From the NCBI GenBank assembly GCA_947627475.1, contig CANQWE010000007.1, positions 1 to 53,003 on the forward strand: DNA of 53,003 nt, read 5' to 3'. Made by a program: the position numbers and the translations under genes. The DNA comes from an uncultured Clostridia bacterium (GTDB lineage Bacteria; Bacillota; Clostridia; Oscillospirales; CAG-272). This document shows positions 8,662 through 16,700 of the stretch, piece by piece. How positions within the stretch are numbered: the first letter of the stretch is position 1; each line of letters begins with the position of its first letter. The notes under the pieces were generated by a model. It searched no databases, was not told the origin of the DNA, and saw nothing but the letters and a program-made list of their open reading frames with translations.

Positions 8662-8737
8662 CCGGGTGTGGCGCAGCTGGGAGCGCGGGTGGTTTGGGAC
8701 CATCAGGCCGCAGGTTCGATCCCTGTCACTCGGACCA
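8662..8737 (+). tRNA. tRNA-Pro (UGG)
   Basis: All four arms fold. The acceptor stem pairs CCGGGTG with CACTCGG (one G-U). The D-stem is GCGC/GCGC. The anticodon stem GGTGG/CCATC encloses the loop TTTGGGA, giving anticodon UGG. The T-stem encloses TTCGATC. The discriminator is A and CCA is encoded. Confidence 0.95.
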
Positions 8738-8740
8738 TAT

Positions 8741-8762
8741 CGAGTGTTCATAACGGATTTGA
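8741..8762 (+). repeat. left terminal inverted repeat of the element
   Basis: CGAGTGTTCATAACGGA followed by TTTGA. It matches the reverse complement of 19303-19324 with one mismatch in 22 bases. Confidence 0.65.
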
Positions 8763-8783
8763 GTTATGGACACTCGATTTTTT
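8741..8783 (+). terminator. tRNA-Pro terminator overlapping the element's left end
   Basis: CGAGTGTTCATAAC pairs with GTTATGGACACTCG (one G-T pair), followed by ATTTTTTT. The first arm is also the left copy of the 22-nt inverted repeat that bounds the mobile element. Confidence 0.8.
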
Positions 8784-8839
8784 TGCAATTTCGAGTTTCT
8801 TCGTTATGTATAGAGCAGGTTTAAGCCTGCTCTTTTGTT

Positions 8840-10534
8840 TTATGCGGATTTGGTAATATACTCGACTGCTACACCTTTTCGTGTATCTGCTTTGTAATTA
8901 CTTCCGCATTCGGGTATTTCAATATACCCGATAAATTTGTAATGGATCATTATCCTCTGACTGCGGTTTTTACCAACGCCTTCTGTTTCATAAATCATTA
9001 TCTCGTCTATGAGTTCCCGAAGAAGCGGTGCGGTCAACTTTTGCATTTCCATAAATCTTCGGATGGCATTGATAAAGCGGTCTTTGTTCTGTTGCATTGT
9101 ACCAAGATTGTTTATCCTCTCGTTTAAGGATGCAATCTTGGTTTTCAGCTCCATACGCTCCACTTCGTATTTGTGGGATAACTGCATAAACCATTCGTCC
9201 GTCACCTTACCCGAAACATTGTCCTCGTAGAGTTTTTCGTAAAACTCGGCAACCTTTTGGTTTCGTGCCGTACAGCGTTGCAGTTCACCTTGTAAGGCTT
9301 TTTGTTCGTTGATAATATCCTTTTGTGTCTTCTGAGCAAGCAGGTCTGCAAAGGTTTCCTCGTCACTCTGTAAGAACGTAGCCATTCGCCTAAGTTCAAG
9401 CATTACCACTTGTTCTATGGCATCGGCTCGGATATAGTGCCGTGTTTCGCAAGTTCCTCTCGTATCTACCTTGTAGTTGGAGCAACTGAAATACTGAATA
9501 TCCTTGTTTATGGTGTTTACGTGCGACCACAACTTGCTACCGCAATCGGCACAGTAGAGCAAATCACAAAACATATTCTTTTCAGCATTGTCTACTTTCG
9601 GCGCTCGACGTTTGGTTTTCTTGGTGAGCTTCTGTACCGCTTCAAAGATTTCACGGTCGATAATTGGCTCGTGAACATCCTTGAACACCGCCCAATTCTC
9701 TTCAGGGTTAGGAATACGGGCTTTGTTCTTGAACGACTTTGAATAGGTCTTAAAGTTGATTACATCACCGCAGTATTCCTGCTGAGCAAGTATCTTTGCT
9801 ATGGTGGTTTTACACCATTTGTACGGATCGGGTTGTGCTTTCTTTCCGCCTCTGCCAAGACCTTTTTCTCTCCAATACGCCATCGGAATTAACACCTTTC
9901 GTTCTTGCAGAATTCGGGCAATGGTTTCATTACCTTTACCCTCCAAGCACATTCGGAATATATCTTGTACCACTTGTGCAGCTTCGGGATCGATTATCCA
10001 CTTCTTTTTGTTTTCAGGTGCTTTCAAGTATCCGTATGGTGGCTGAGATAACGGTTCTCCTGCATTACCACGAAGTCTGTGGGAGCTTCTGACCTTACGG
10101 CTAATATCTCTTGCATACATTTCGTTCATAACGTTACGAAAAGGTGCAAGTTCATTTTCGCCGTCTGCACTGTCCACACAGTCATTTACTGCTATAAAGC
10201 GGATATTTCTGTCGGGAAAGTAGGTGTCGGTGTAATATCCCACTTGCAGATAATCTCTGCCAAGTCGGGACATATCTTTTACTATAATCACACTTACATA
10301 TCCCATTTCAATGTCCTCAAGCAGCTTTTGAAATCCGGGGCGGTTAAAGTTTGTTCCCGTATAACCGTCATCCACGTAACTGTGGGTGTTGGAAAATCCG
10401 TGTTCTTTTGCGTATTTCTGCAACAGTTTCTTTTGATTAATGATAGAGTTGCTATCGTTATCCGTTCCGTCATCACGGGATAGTCGGCAGTATAAAGCGG
10501 TTATGCCGACATTATCTTTTTTCTTCGACTGCAT
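8840..10534 (-). CDS. large serine recombinase (integrase/transposase)
   Basis: A 564-residue protein. The resolvase catalytic domain begins TALYCRLSRDD, with Ser19 as the predicted nucleophile, and continues with DGYTGTNFNRPGFQKLL and VKDMSRLGRDYL. A recombinase domain follows (YGYLKAPENKKKWIIDPEAA), then a zinc ribbon (CDLLYCADCGSKLW, FSCSNY) and a C-terminal coiled coil. The length and order match TnpX/TndX-type recombinases that excise and insert clostridial elements through circular intermediates. It lies at the left end next to the inverted repeat. Its ATG directly abuts the stop of the small upstream gene, so the genes are coupled. Confidence 0.92.
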   Translation of the reverse strand: MQSKKKDNVGITALYCRLSRDDGTDNDSNSIINQKKLLQKYAKEHGFSNTHSYVDDGYTGTNFNRPGFQKLLEDIEMGYVSVIIVKDMSRLGRDYLQVGYYTDTYFPDRNIRFIAVNDCVDSADGENELAPFRNVMNEMYARDISRKVRSSHRLRGNAGEPLSQPPYGYLKAPENKKKWIIDPEAAQVVQDIFRMCLEGKGNETIARILQERKVLIPMAYWREKGLGRGGKKAQPDPYKWCKTTIAKILAQQEYCGDVINFKTYSKSFKNKARIPNPEENWAVFKDVHEPIIDREIFEAVQKLTKKTKRRAPKVDNAEKNMFCDLLYCADCGSKLWSHVNTINKDIQYFSCSNYKVDTRGTCETRHYIRADAIEQVVMLELRRMATFLQSDEETFADLLAQKTQKDIINEQKALQGELQRCTARNQKVAEFYEKLYEDNVSGKVTDEWFMQLSHKYEVERMELKTKIASLNERINNLGTMQQNKDRFINAIRRFMEMQKLTAPLLRELIDEIMIYETEGVGKNRSQRIMIHYKFIGYIEIPECGSNYKADTRKGVAVEYITKSA

Positions 10535-10762
10535 TTAGTCCTCCTTTCCGGCAGTCGAACACACATATTCTACTGCCATTTTACTCGGAGGTGATTCGTC
10601 CGTCAAAGGTACGAAATCACTTGTTACAATTCTTTTGAAACGGTCAGTAATTGTCGGGTGGTTTTTAACTTTAGCCGTCATAAATGATGAGCCGACGATA
10701 TACTTAACTCCGTTTATCACATACTCATTTTCTTGCTGTGCAAGACCACATATAAATTTCAT
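10535..10762 (-). CDS. small element-encoded protein
   Basis: A 75-residue protein starting MKFICGLAQQENEYVINGVK, containing VKNHPTITDRFKRIVTSDF. I recognise the type as a companion of serine recombinases in clostridial elements, but no function is established. It sits nine bases after the parB-like gene and abuts the recombinase start, so all three form one operon. It might be a recombination accessory factor; that is inference from position. Confidence 0.65.
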   Translation of the reverse strand: MKFICGLAQQENEYVINGVKYIVGSSFMTAKVKNHPTITDRFKRIVTSDFVPLTDESPPSKMAVEYVCSTAGKED

Positions 10763-10771
10763 AATATTTCC

Positions 10772-11668
10772 TTACCTTTCATCACGATTTTTTCTTGCTC
10801 GCTCACGGCGCTGATAATCTTCACCGATAAGCTTTAAGATTGCATTATATACATCTTTTTGGGTATAACTCTTAGGGAAGAAGCGGCGGACATCTTCAAA
10901 GGGAAAACTAATTCGTTCCTTTTGATTTGCCTTTTCTTCACTCATAACGGCGAAGATCTTATCCGCATTAAGCTGACCTGCTTGGGATAATTTCTTTAGC
11001 CGTACTGCCTGCGAGAGCGACGGAGTGCAGTCCTCACTCTCAATGGTACTTAGTAAATCGTACTGCTCCTGCTCGGCGAGATAGGATAACTCCACAGCAG
11101 GAGTAAGTGCGATTCGTTCTTCATCCACAAGCTGTAACAGTTCGGGGATAAGATTGGTTAAACGGATATACCGAAACACTTGGTCACGGCTCTCGTTTGC
11201 CGCTTTGCCGATCTCGGTAGCTGTATCCGACTTTGTCGCAACTTGCGACGAGGTTAAATCGGTTCGTTTACCTTGCTCTTTTAAAGCCTCCATCTTCATT
11301 TTGTAGGCAAAAGCTTTTTCACTGGGTAATATTCGTTCTCGGTGCAGGTTGCTGTCCACAACGGCAATTGCCGCTTCGGTTTTGGTATAGGGATAAATTA
11401 AGGCGGGTACTTCTGTAAGTCCCGCTCTTTTACTTGCGTGTAATCTTCGGTGTCCCGAAATTACTTCGTATTCATCGGCAGTATTATCTTTCAGCCTTAC
11501 GATAAGGGGATTGATAATACCTTGCAATTTAATACTTTCCACAAGTTTGTCCATATCTTCATTGTCTGTAACTTTGTACGGATGACCATCAAAATCGTGC
11601 AGCTTGTCTATGGGGATACGGGCGGACTTTTTCTTTTTGATTTCGATTGGGATTTCATACTGTGTCAT
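10772..11668 (-). CDS. ParB/RepB/Spo0J family nuclease-domain protein
   Basis: A 298-residue protein from the ATG at 11668, which follows AAGGAG. The ParB N-terminal domain is clear (IPIDKLHDFDGHPYKV, IVRLKDNTADEYEVISGHRR, with the CTP-binding GHRR box). A helix-turn-helix region and a C-terminal tail rich in basic residues follow. In mobile elements such proteins support maintenance or regulate element genes. The reading frame extends upstream to 11785, but the extra codons lack a start with a ribosome site. A long structured leader and a promoter lie upstream. Confidence 0.85.
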   Translation of the reverse strand: MTQYEIPIEIKKKKSARIPIDKLHDFDGHPYKVTDNEDMDKLVESIKLQGIINPLIVRLKDNTADEYEVISGHRRLHASKRAGLTEVPALIYPYTKTEAAIAVVDSNLHRERILPSEKAFAYKMKMEALKEQGKRTDLTSSQVATKSDTATEIGKAANESRDQVFRYIRLTNLIPELLQLVDEERIALTPAVELSYLAEQEQYDLLSTIESEDCTPSLSQAVRLKKLSQAGQLNADKIFAVMSEEKANQKERISFPFEDVRRFFPKSYTQKDVYNAILKLIGEDYQRRERARKNRDER

Positions 11669-12007
11669 AGATTTTAATCTCCTTTCTTTGTTTGATTTCG
11701 TAAAATTGGGTTTTAGGGATGCCCCTAACGAGTACTGTTTTGCGCCGATAGGAGTACAAACAGTCTGCTCGCTAAGATAATGCAATTACTCTGAGCATTT
11801 TCGAGGTTAATTACTCCTATTTTTACAAAAAGAACCGCTTGCCGTTCTCCCGAATGTCCGTTAATTCCTAACCCATAGCATCTCGCTACACGTCGTTTTC
11901 GCTCGCTCTTTCAAAGAGGTCTTGGCGTAGTATCTACATTCGGTAACGGGTATTCAATTTTCAAAGTGCAACTGAGGTTATATGTCACCATATTTCGAAT
12001 AAGTAGT
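11669..12007 (-). other. leader between the structured RNA and the parB-like gene
   Basis: No gene is supported in these roughly 340 bases. They would be the distal part of a 600-base leader. A stem ACTGTTT...AAACAGT occurs at 11734-11763, and similar ACTGTTT/AAACAGT arms recur at 12123-12160, hinting at alternative pairings. Confidence 0.4.
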
Positions 12008-12279
12008 CCGAGAAAAAATAAAAAGCCGTTATGTATCAACACTAATCATCGGCAGGAGCGTTTAGCTCTCGCTTCAAATCAGATGCTCATACATAACGGC
12101 TTTGAATTAATTCAAAAGACCATACTGTTTGTGTCGGCTCAACTCCACCTTAAACAGTACAAAAAATCACGGTGGCGAGTCACGGCTTTCTCAAAAGAGA
12201 TCGCCGGCGGTATAGCGGATTTGTACCTAACTATACCTCTACGAGGACATCATATTCAGTTGTAGTCCCTCTATGAGGG
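12008..12279 (-). ncRNA. putative structured regulatory RNA with attenuator
   Basis: A consensus-like minus-strand promoter (12286-12315) points into a gene-free region. About 180 bases later a perfect 15-bp stem (AAAGCCGTTATGTAT at 12103-12089 with its complement at 12036-12022) encloses a 52-base loop and is followed by TTATTTTTT. That is a terminator shape, so the promoter could yield a terminated RNA of about 270 nt, with read-through to the parB operon. Other stems include CCTCATAGAGG. Family unknown; the RNA is inferred. Confidence 0.45.
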
Positions 12280-12285
12280 TATTTC

Positions 12286-12315
12286 AGTATACACGATAGA
12301 ACATTCGTTTGTCAA
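12286..12315 (-). promoter_or_regulatory. sigma-A promoter of the element leader/parB operon
   Basis: TTGACA (12315-12310), 18 bases, then TATACT (12291-12286) on the minus strand. Confidence 0.7.
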
Positions 12316-12357
12316 GAGATTTTTTGTCACAACACGAACTTTTTTATGATAACACTT

Positions 12358-12388
12358 AAAAAATCGGCGGAGGTAAGTCCGCCGATTT
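12358..12388 (-). terminator. terminator of the Gabija-like operon
   Basis: AAATCGGCGGAC, TTAC and CTCCGCCGATTTTTT on the minus strand, immediately after the helicase-like gene. Confidence 0.85.
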
Positions 12389-12390
12389 CC

Positions 12391-13506
12391 TTATAATGTG
12401 AAGTTAGTTATTCCCGGTATGGTAATTCCTTTTTTATTATCAAAGATTATTGCCACACTATGTTTCGCTCTTGTGACTCCAACATAAAATTTCGATTTGC
12501 TTTGTGGTTTCATTTCTTTGTTATGATCCAATATCCAATCAAGCATCTTTGAAGTCGGGTAAATTAACACTCTTTCAAAAGTAAGCCCTTTGGATTCACC
12601 GAGATTCATTGCGGAATACATAGAATTTACAGACGTTCTTCGGGTATCTCTTAGTTGCATAGGTTGATAGATTGATAAGTAAGTATCTATATCCGACGGC
12701 GATACGAAGAACACTCCATCGTGCCCCGTAGGTTTGTGATCGACATATTCACAAGGTTTGAAATCGCTATAAATTGAATTGGCGAATTCACATATTTGTT
12801 GATTGTTTCGATAAGTCTTATTAAGTGTTGTTTCGTCTATATCAACAGAAAACTCTGAACACTCGTGCTCAACAAACTCTTTTATGTTGCCGTTTGTATA
12901 CTTTTTATATTTTGCTTCATCGTGAGTATGATATGTTACTTGTCGTGGATCTCCAACCAATAAAATGTTAGAGTCTAAAGAAAACAAAAGTTTGATTATT
13001 TCTAAATCATATCCTGCCATATCTTGAATCTCATCAATGAATATATGGGAATAAATTTTGCCTATCCGCTTGATTACTTTGCCATCCGTTAATTCGTTCG
13101 CTTTAACAACAAATTTGGAAAGCTTGTCAGAATATATATGTTGGGATTTGCTGAAATAATGATTTTTCGGATCATCTTCTCTAAAGTATACCGGTTGTCC
13201 ATTTCTACCTCTAAAACGAAAGCCGGATTTTTCATTAACTAACAACAATCCTTTAACCTTGCCGTTATAAATAACACTTTGATAGGGCTTAACTCCGTGT
13301 TGTATTAAAAACGAAAACCAAGTTTGAACAGTAATATTATCCGGTACACACCCGTTTAATTTGTAGAATTTCTTGATAATTTCTTTTTCGTTTGCCTCGG
13401 TATATGTAGTAATAAGAACTTTGCCATCTGTAACCCTCAAAGCTTCATTGACAAGATGAGTTGTTTTGCCTGAGCCTGCCGCAGCAATAATAAGTTTATT
13501 ACTCAT
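12391..13506 (-). CDS. compact UvrD-like helicase, GajB-like
   Basis: A 371-residue superfamily 1 protein. Walker A is AAAGSGKTT (residues 8-16), motif II is FIDEIQD, motif III LLVGDPRQ, motif IV region LNKTYRNN, motif V region ESKGLTF and motif VI YVGVTRAK. It is short for UvrD and seems to lack the full 1B/2B insertions. Its ATG overlaps the end of the OLD-family gene by eight bases, the arrangement seen in Gabija (GajA nuclease plus GajB helicase), in which both proteins assemble into an anti-phage complex. GajB itself is longer, so this may be a distinct OLD-UvrD subtype. Confidence 0.78.
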   Translation of the reverse strand: MSNKLIIAAAGSGKTTHLVNEALRVTDGKVLITTYTEANEKEIIKKFYKLNGCVPDNITVQTWFSFLIQHGVKPYQSVIYNGKVKGLLLVNEKSGFRFRGRNGQPVYFREDDPKNHYFSKSQHIYSDKLSKFVVKANELTDGKVIKRIGKIYSHIFIDEIQDMAGYDLEIIKLLFSLDSNILLVGDPRQVTYHTHDEAKYKKYTNGNIKEFVEHECSEFSVDIDETTLNKTYRNNQQICEFANSIYSDFKPCEYVDHKPTGHDGVFFVSPSDIDTYLSIYQPMQLRDTRRTSVNSMYSAMNLGESKGLTFERVLIYPTSKMLDWILDHNKEMKPQSKSKFYVGVTRAKHSVAIIFDNKKGITIPGITNFTL

Positions 13507-15149
13507 CCTTTATAGCCTCCAATATATACTCAGGGAAAGCCACCTCTTCGCTTGTTTCAAAAACAGCCAATGCAGTCTCTGTCTTGTGATGTTTCATATA
13601 TTTTTGAAGTTCATCAAGAGATTCAAAATCAGTACCAAGTATATTATTAAATAACACTAAATCGTTTCCATTTGCTTTTAATAGTTTGGGCTCAAGAGTG
13701 TTATAGTTATATGGCTTGCCATTAATGGTGAGCGTACCAGTATCCACAACCTCATCATAACAGATTTTGATATTATCTTTCTTATTCGCCTTAATATAAT
13801 TAGCGTACTTTCTTTCAATAGCATCAACATTACCATCATTGTCTGTAACCACAGCAACATTTAAATTCAACGCTTCTGCTAATTCCAAAAATCTTAAGAA
13901 AGATGTGCCTACCGAAATTACATCAATTTGATCTTCAATTGGGAGATGATTGTTGTTATTGTTCTTATACGCCTTTTGAACTACAAGCTCATCAGAATCA
14001 CCTTCAACCAATATAGCTTTCTTGCACAATATAAGTCTTAAGGTGTCGTATCCCGATATTTTCTTAAAGAAATCTGCTGACGCCAATTCTGTTACTCTAA
14101 TAACTTGATGATTTTCAAGGAGCAACAAATTTTCCAACCCCAACTTATTTGCAACAAAACTACTGTGTGTGGAAATTATTATTTGCTTGTCCTCGTATTT
14201 TTCCTCAATAGCTTTAATCAATTGATTCAATTTCGAAAAGGACAGGTGACTTTCAGGCTCTTCAAGAAGAACTATTTGTGCGTGTTGTGCACTTTTGTGA
14301 GTCAACGCCAATTCGGTTTTCATTACACACTGAGCTCCCTTACCTATATATCCGAAGGGAACATTGTTGAGTTGTGTAACCAAACTGCTCTCCCAAGCAT
14401 TTTTCGTTCCTAAATCTACAGTTAATGAAACCGTTCCTTCTACTATTGATGATTCTGAACTGATTCGTGCATTAATTGCTTTGATAGAATCGTCATCAAT
14501 GAACGTATCTTTCATCTTTCATCTTTCTATGTGCTTGTGAAACTGCTGTTACTTCTTCGGGCGAAAGCAAATCTTTCACGATTCTTGAAATATAGACATC
14601 CGAGCCGTTTTGATAGCGATAGTTTGAAGAGTCAATCATTGCTGATTTAATTGGAATGCTTCGAATAGTAACAGATTGACGAGCAAACGACGTCCAAGAA
14701 GCTTCGTAATATTCAATTGGAATACTCATCATATTTCTCTTTGAAACCAGAGTATTATATTCACTATTATATTTTTCATTAAAATCGATTTCAAACTTCA
14801 AGCCTTCACAAGAATCGTGCTCTGAATTTTCATTTCCTTCATACTCAGGATCTATAGAACCGTCAAAGAAAATTTCAATGCTAATTGAAGGAGGTGGCAA
14901 TGCGGAACCGCTATTAACAGAATTAATGTATGAGTCAACGACTTCTTTGTTAAACAGGTATTGAGAAAGTTCGTTTCTAATATTTCTTCCACCATATAAA
15001 CCTGTTAATGCAATATGTATTGCTTCTAAAATTGTTGACTTGCCGGTCTCGTTGTTTCCAACGAGAATATTCAAACCCTTGTTTAATTCAATTTCAAACA
15101 ATCCTTTGAAGCATTTAAAATTACGAATTTTGATTTTCTGTATAGCCAT
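13499..15149 (-). CDS. OLD-family ATPase/TOPRIM nuclease, GajA-like, frame broken at a 7-bp repeat
   Basis: Two overlapping frames together make one OLD nuclease. The first (15149-14496) begins MAIQKIKIRNFKCFKGLFEI and has Walker A GNNETGKST at residues 31-39. The second (14515-13499) has the Walker B region IVLLEEPESHLS, the H-loop IIISTHSSF, and TOPRIM motifs AILVEGDSDE and VVTDNDGN. They meet at three copies of a 7-bp repeat (14507-14527). With two copies the frame is continuous through HRKMKDTFIDDDS and gives a 547-residue protein, the usual GajA size. An AGAGGTC site precedes the ATG at 15149. As written, full-length protein is not made without slippage. Pairing with a UvrD-like gene suggests Gabija. 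Confidence 0.8.
14507..14527. repeat. three tandem copies of a 7-bp repeat inside the OLD gene
   Basis: ATCTTTC is repeated three times exactly (14507-14513, 14514-14520, 14521-14527). The reverse strand reads GAAAGAT. Loss of one copy restores the reading frame of the nuclease. Confidence 0.9.
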
Positions 15150-15169
15150 TTTAAGACCTCTTTTCAGAT

Positions 15170-15211
15170 ACTTATTGTATGTAGACTTATAGTGTTCAAT
15201 TATATTATAAT
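15170..15211 (+). promoter_or_regulatory. C-box operator and promoter of the restriction controller operon
   Basis: GACTTATAGTG (15184-15194) closely matches the C-box GACTTATAGTC of restriction-modification controller proteins, and a weaker ACTTAT half site lies at 15170-15175. A perfect TATAAT (15206-15211) sits 24 bases before the controller ATG, with the C-box covering the -35 position. This is the usual layout of C-protein autoregulation. The OLD operon diverges from the same 85-base gap. Confidence 0.65.
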
Positions 15212-15234
15212 ATGTTATCAGGAGGATTGCAACT

Positions 15235-15453
15235 ATGGATATTGTAAAAGTTTTCGGAACCAACTTAAAGAAATACCGTACCGCTATGGGTATATCTCAA
15301 GAAGCTTTTGCTGATAAATGTGATATGCACCGTACTTATATCAGTGCCATTGAATGCTATCGCAGAAGTATTTCTTTAGAAAACATTCAACGTATAGCCG
15401 ATGCACTTGAGATCGAAACATATAAACTGTTTTTGGAGAACAACAATGAGTAA
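15235..15453 (+). CDS. XRE-type controller (C) protein of the restriction system
   Basis: A 72-residue helix-turn-helix protein: LKKYRTAMGISQEAFADKC, then HRTYISAIECYRRSISLENI. Length and sequence fit C proteins such as C.AhdI or C.Esp1396I, which bind C-boxes and delay endonuclease expression until the methylase has acted. A GGAGG site precedes the ATG, and a C-box lies just upstream. The stop overlaps the start of the first endonuclease gene. Confidence 0.85.
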   Translation: MDIVKVFGTNLKKYRTAMGISQEAFADKCDMHRTYISAIECYRRSISLENIQRIADALEIETYKLFLENNNE

Positions 15454-16078
15454 GGATATTAAGAAAATACCAAAGGATAAAATTAAAGAGTCTAATAATG
15501 CAGAATATAAAAACCCTTATAAACCAAAGAAATACCACTCGGCATTTCTAAATACCGTTAACAGGGATGCTCACTCAAGTCGCCCCGAAACTGTGGGCAA
15601 ATTAGCAACCGAAATATTTCCTAACTATGTAGAAAATGCCATAGAACCAAGTCCCGAAAATTGGAAGAAATACTATCAAGACAATCATTCCGAACAGTAC
15701 GATAGTGGACTGGAAAAACTAAAAAAACAGTTTGAATTGGAAAAACAAGCTATTAATTCCATTACTGAACAAGATTTGGTAGATTACTATGACGATTTAA
15801 TGTTCACCAAAACATTTTCCGGTCTCTATGCCCAAGAGGAAATTCTAAAAGATATTGCTACAAATAAAAACGCTACATATAGAAGACCAAATGCGATTGA
15901 AGAAGGACAAGGTATTGATGGGTATATCGACGATGTTCCATATTCAGTCAAATCAGAATCTTATAAAGATTCCGCTGCAAAAAATAATGAAACAATTAAA
16001 GCGAAAATGGTTTACTATAGCGAAAACAAGAAAGATAAAAGCGTCGATTATTACATTGAGGAGGAAGATGAACAATGA
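15446..16078 (+). CDS. MjaI-family type II restriction endonuclease, first paralogue
   Basis: A 210-residue protein starting MSKDIKKIPKDK. After a lysine-rich lead it carries NTVNRDAHSSRPETVGKLA, LVDYYDDLMFTKTFSGLYAQE and a predicted catalytic GIDGYIDDVPYSVKSESYK. In the MjaI family, which cuts CTAG, the Asp and Lys of this motif form the PD-(D/E)xK active site. The ATG is inside the end of the controller gene behind GGAG, and the stop overlaps the next start. It is homologous to the following gene along its whole length. Confidence 0.75.
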   Translation: MSKDIKKIPKDKIKESNNAEYKNPYKPKKYHSAFLNTVNRDAHSSRPETVGKLATEIFPNYVENAIEPSPENWKKYYQDNHSEQYDSGLEKLKKQFELEKQAINSITEQDLVDYYDDLMFTKTFSGLYAQEEILKDIATNKNATYRRPNAIEEGQGIDGYIDDVPYSVKSESYKDSAAKNNETIKAKMVYYSENKKDKSVDYYIEEEDEQ

Positions 16079-16665
16079 AATACACGCTGAAAAACGAAAA
16101 CATTGAAAGCTATAACGAAAGTGATACTTTCAGTTTTCCCAAATACACTTCACAGCTGATTAACTGGGCAAACCAAAATGCACAGGGAACTCGCCCTGTT
16201 GTTGTCGGTCAAATGTCCGAGCTGTTTCCGGAGTTTATGGCTTCTGGAGAAGAAATTACCATTGAAAACTGGCACGATTGGTATATAGAAAGATATCCCG
16301 ATGCCTTTGAAAAGGCAACTGAAAAGATTTACGCACAGGTGCAGAATCTTCGTGATGCAATTCCGCTTATTGATCGTGAAATGGTTAAACATTGGGTTGA
16401 AGATCTTGTTATTGCTAAGACATTCAATGGTATGTATGTACAGAAAGCGATTTTAGCTTCTCTTGCAGAACGTAAGTGCACAACTTATCGTCTCGCCACC
16501 CCTGAAGAGGAATCTGTTGGTATTGACGGCTATGTTGGTAACGTTCCGTATTCCGTAAAGCCTGATACATACAAAACTATGGGGCGCTTGTCCGAAACTA
16601 TTGCTGTTAAAATGATTTATTACGCCAAAACTAAAACAGGATTAACTGTCGAAGTGGAAGAATAA
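16075..16665 (+). CDS. MjaI-family type II restriction endonuclease, second paralogue
   Basis: A 196-residue protein. SQLINWANQNAQGTRPVVVGQM, MVKHWVEDLVIAKTFNGMYVQ and VGIDGYVGNVPYSVKPDTYK align with the first paralogue and keep the predicted Asp and Lys. ATGA overlap and a GGAGGAAG site couple it to the first gene. The codon choice is less AT-rich than in the first copy, so the two may have separate histories. They may act as a heterodimer or as two enzymes for the same site; the sequence does not decide. Confidence 0.78.
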   Translation: MKYTLKNENIESYNESDTFSFPKYTSQLINWANQNAQGTRPVVVGQMSELFPEFMASGEEITIENWHDWYIERYPDAFEKATEKIYAQVQNLRDAIPLIDREMVKHWVEDLVIAKTFNGMYVQKAILASLAERKCTTYRLATPEEESVGIDGYVGNVPYSVKPDTYKTMGRLSETIAVKMIYYAKTKTGLTVEVEE

Positions 16666-16669
16666 TATT

Positions 16670-16697
16670 ATGGGCGGAGGCGAAAACCTCCGCCCAT
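16670..16697. terminator. bidirectional terminator between endonuclease and methyltransferase
   Basis: ATGGGCGGAGG, CGAAAA, CCTCCGCCCAT: an 11-bp GC-rich hairpin between two converging genes. Confidence 0.75.
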
Positions 16698-16700
16698 TCT

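Noticed and set aside
8662-8737. tRNA-Pro as a tRNA-integrase attachment site
   Set aside because: No duplicated tRNA 3' end occurs at the other end of the element, and the recombinase is a serine type that does not need tRNA ends.
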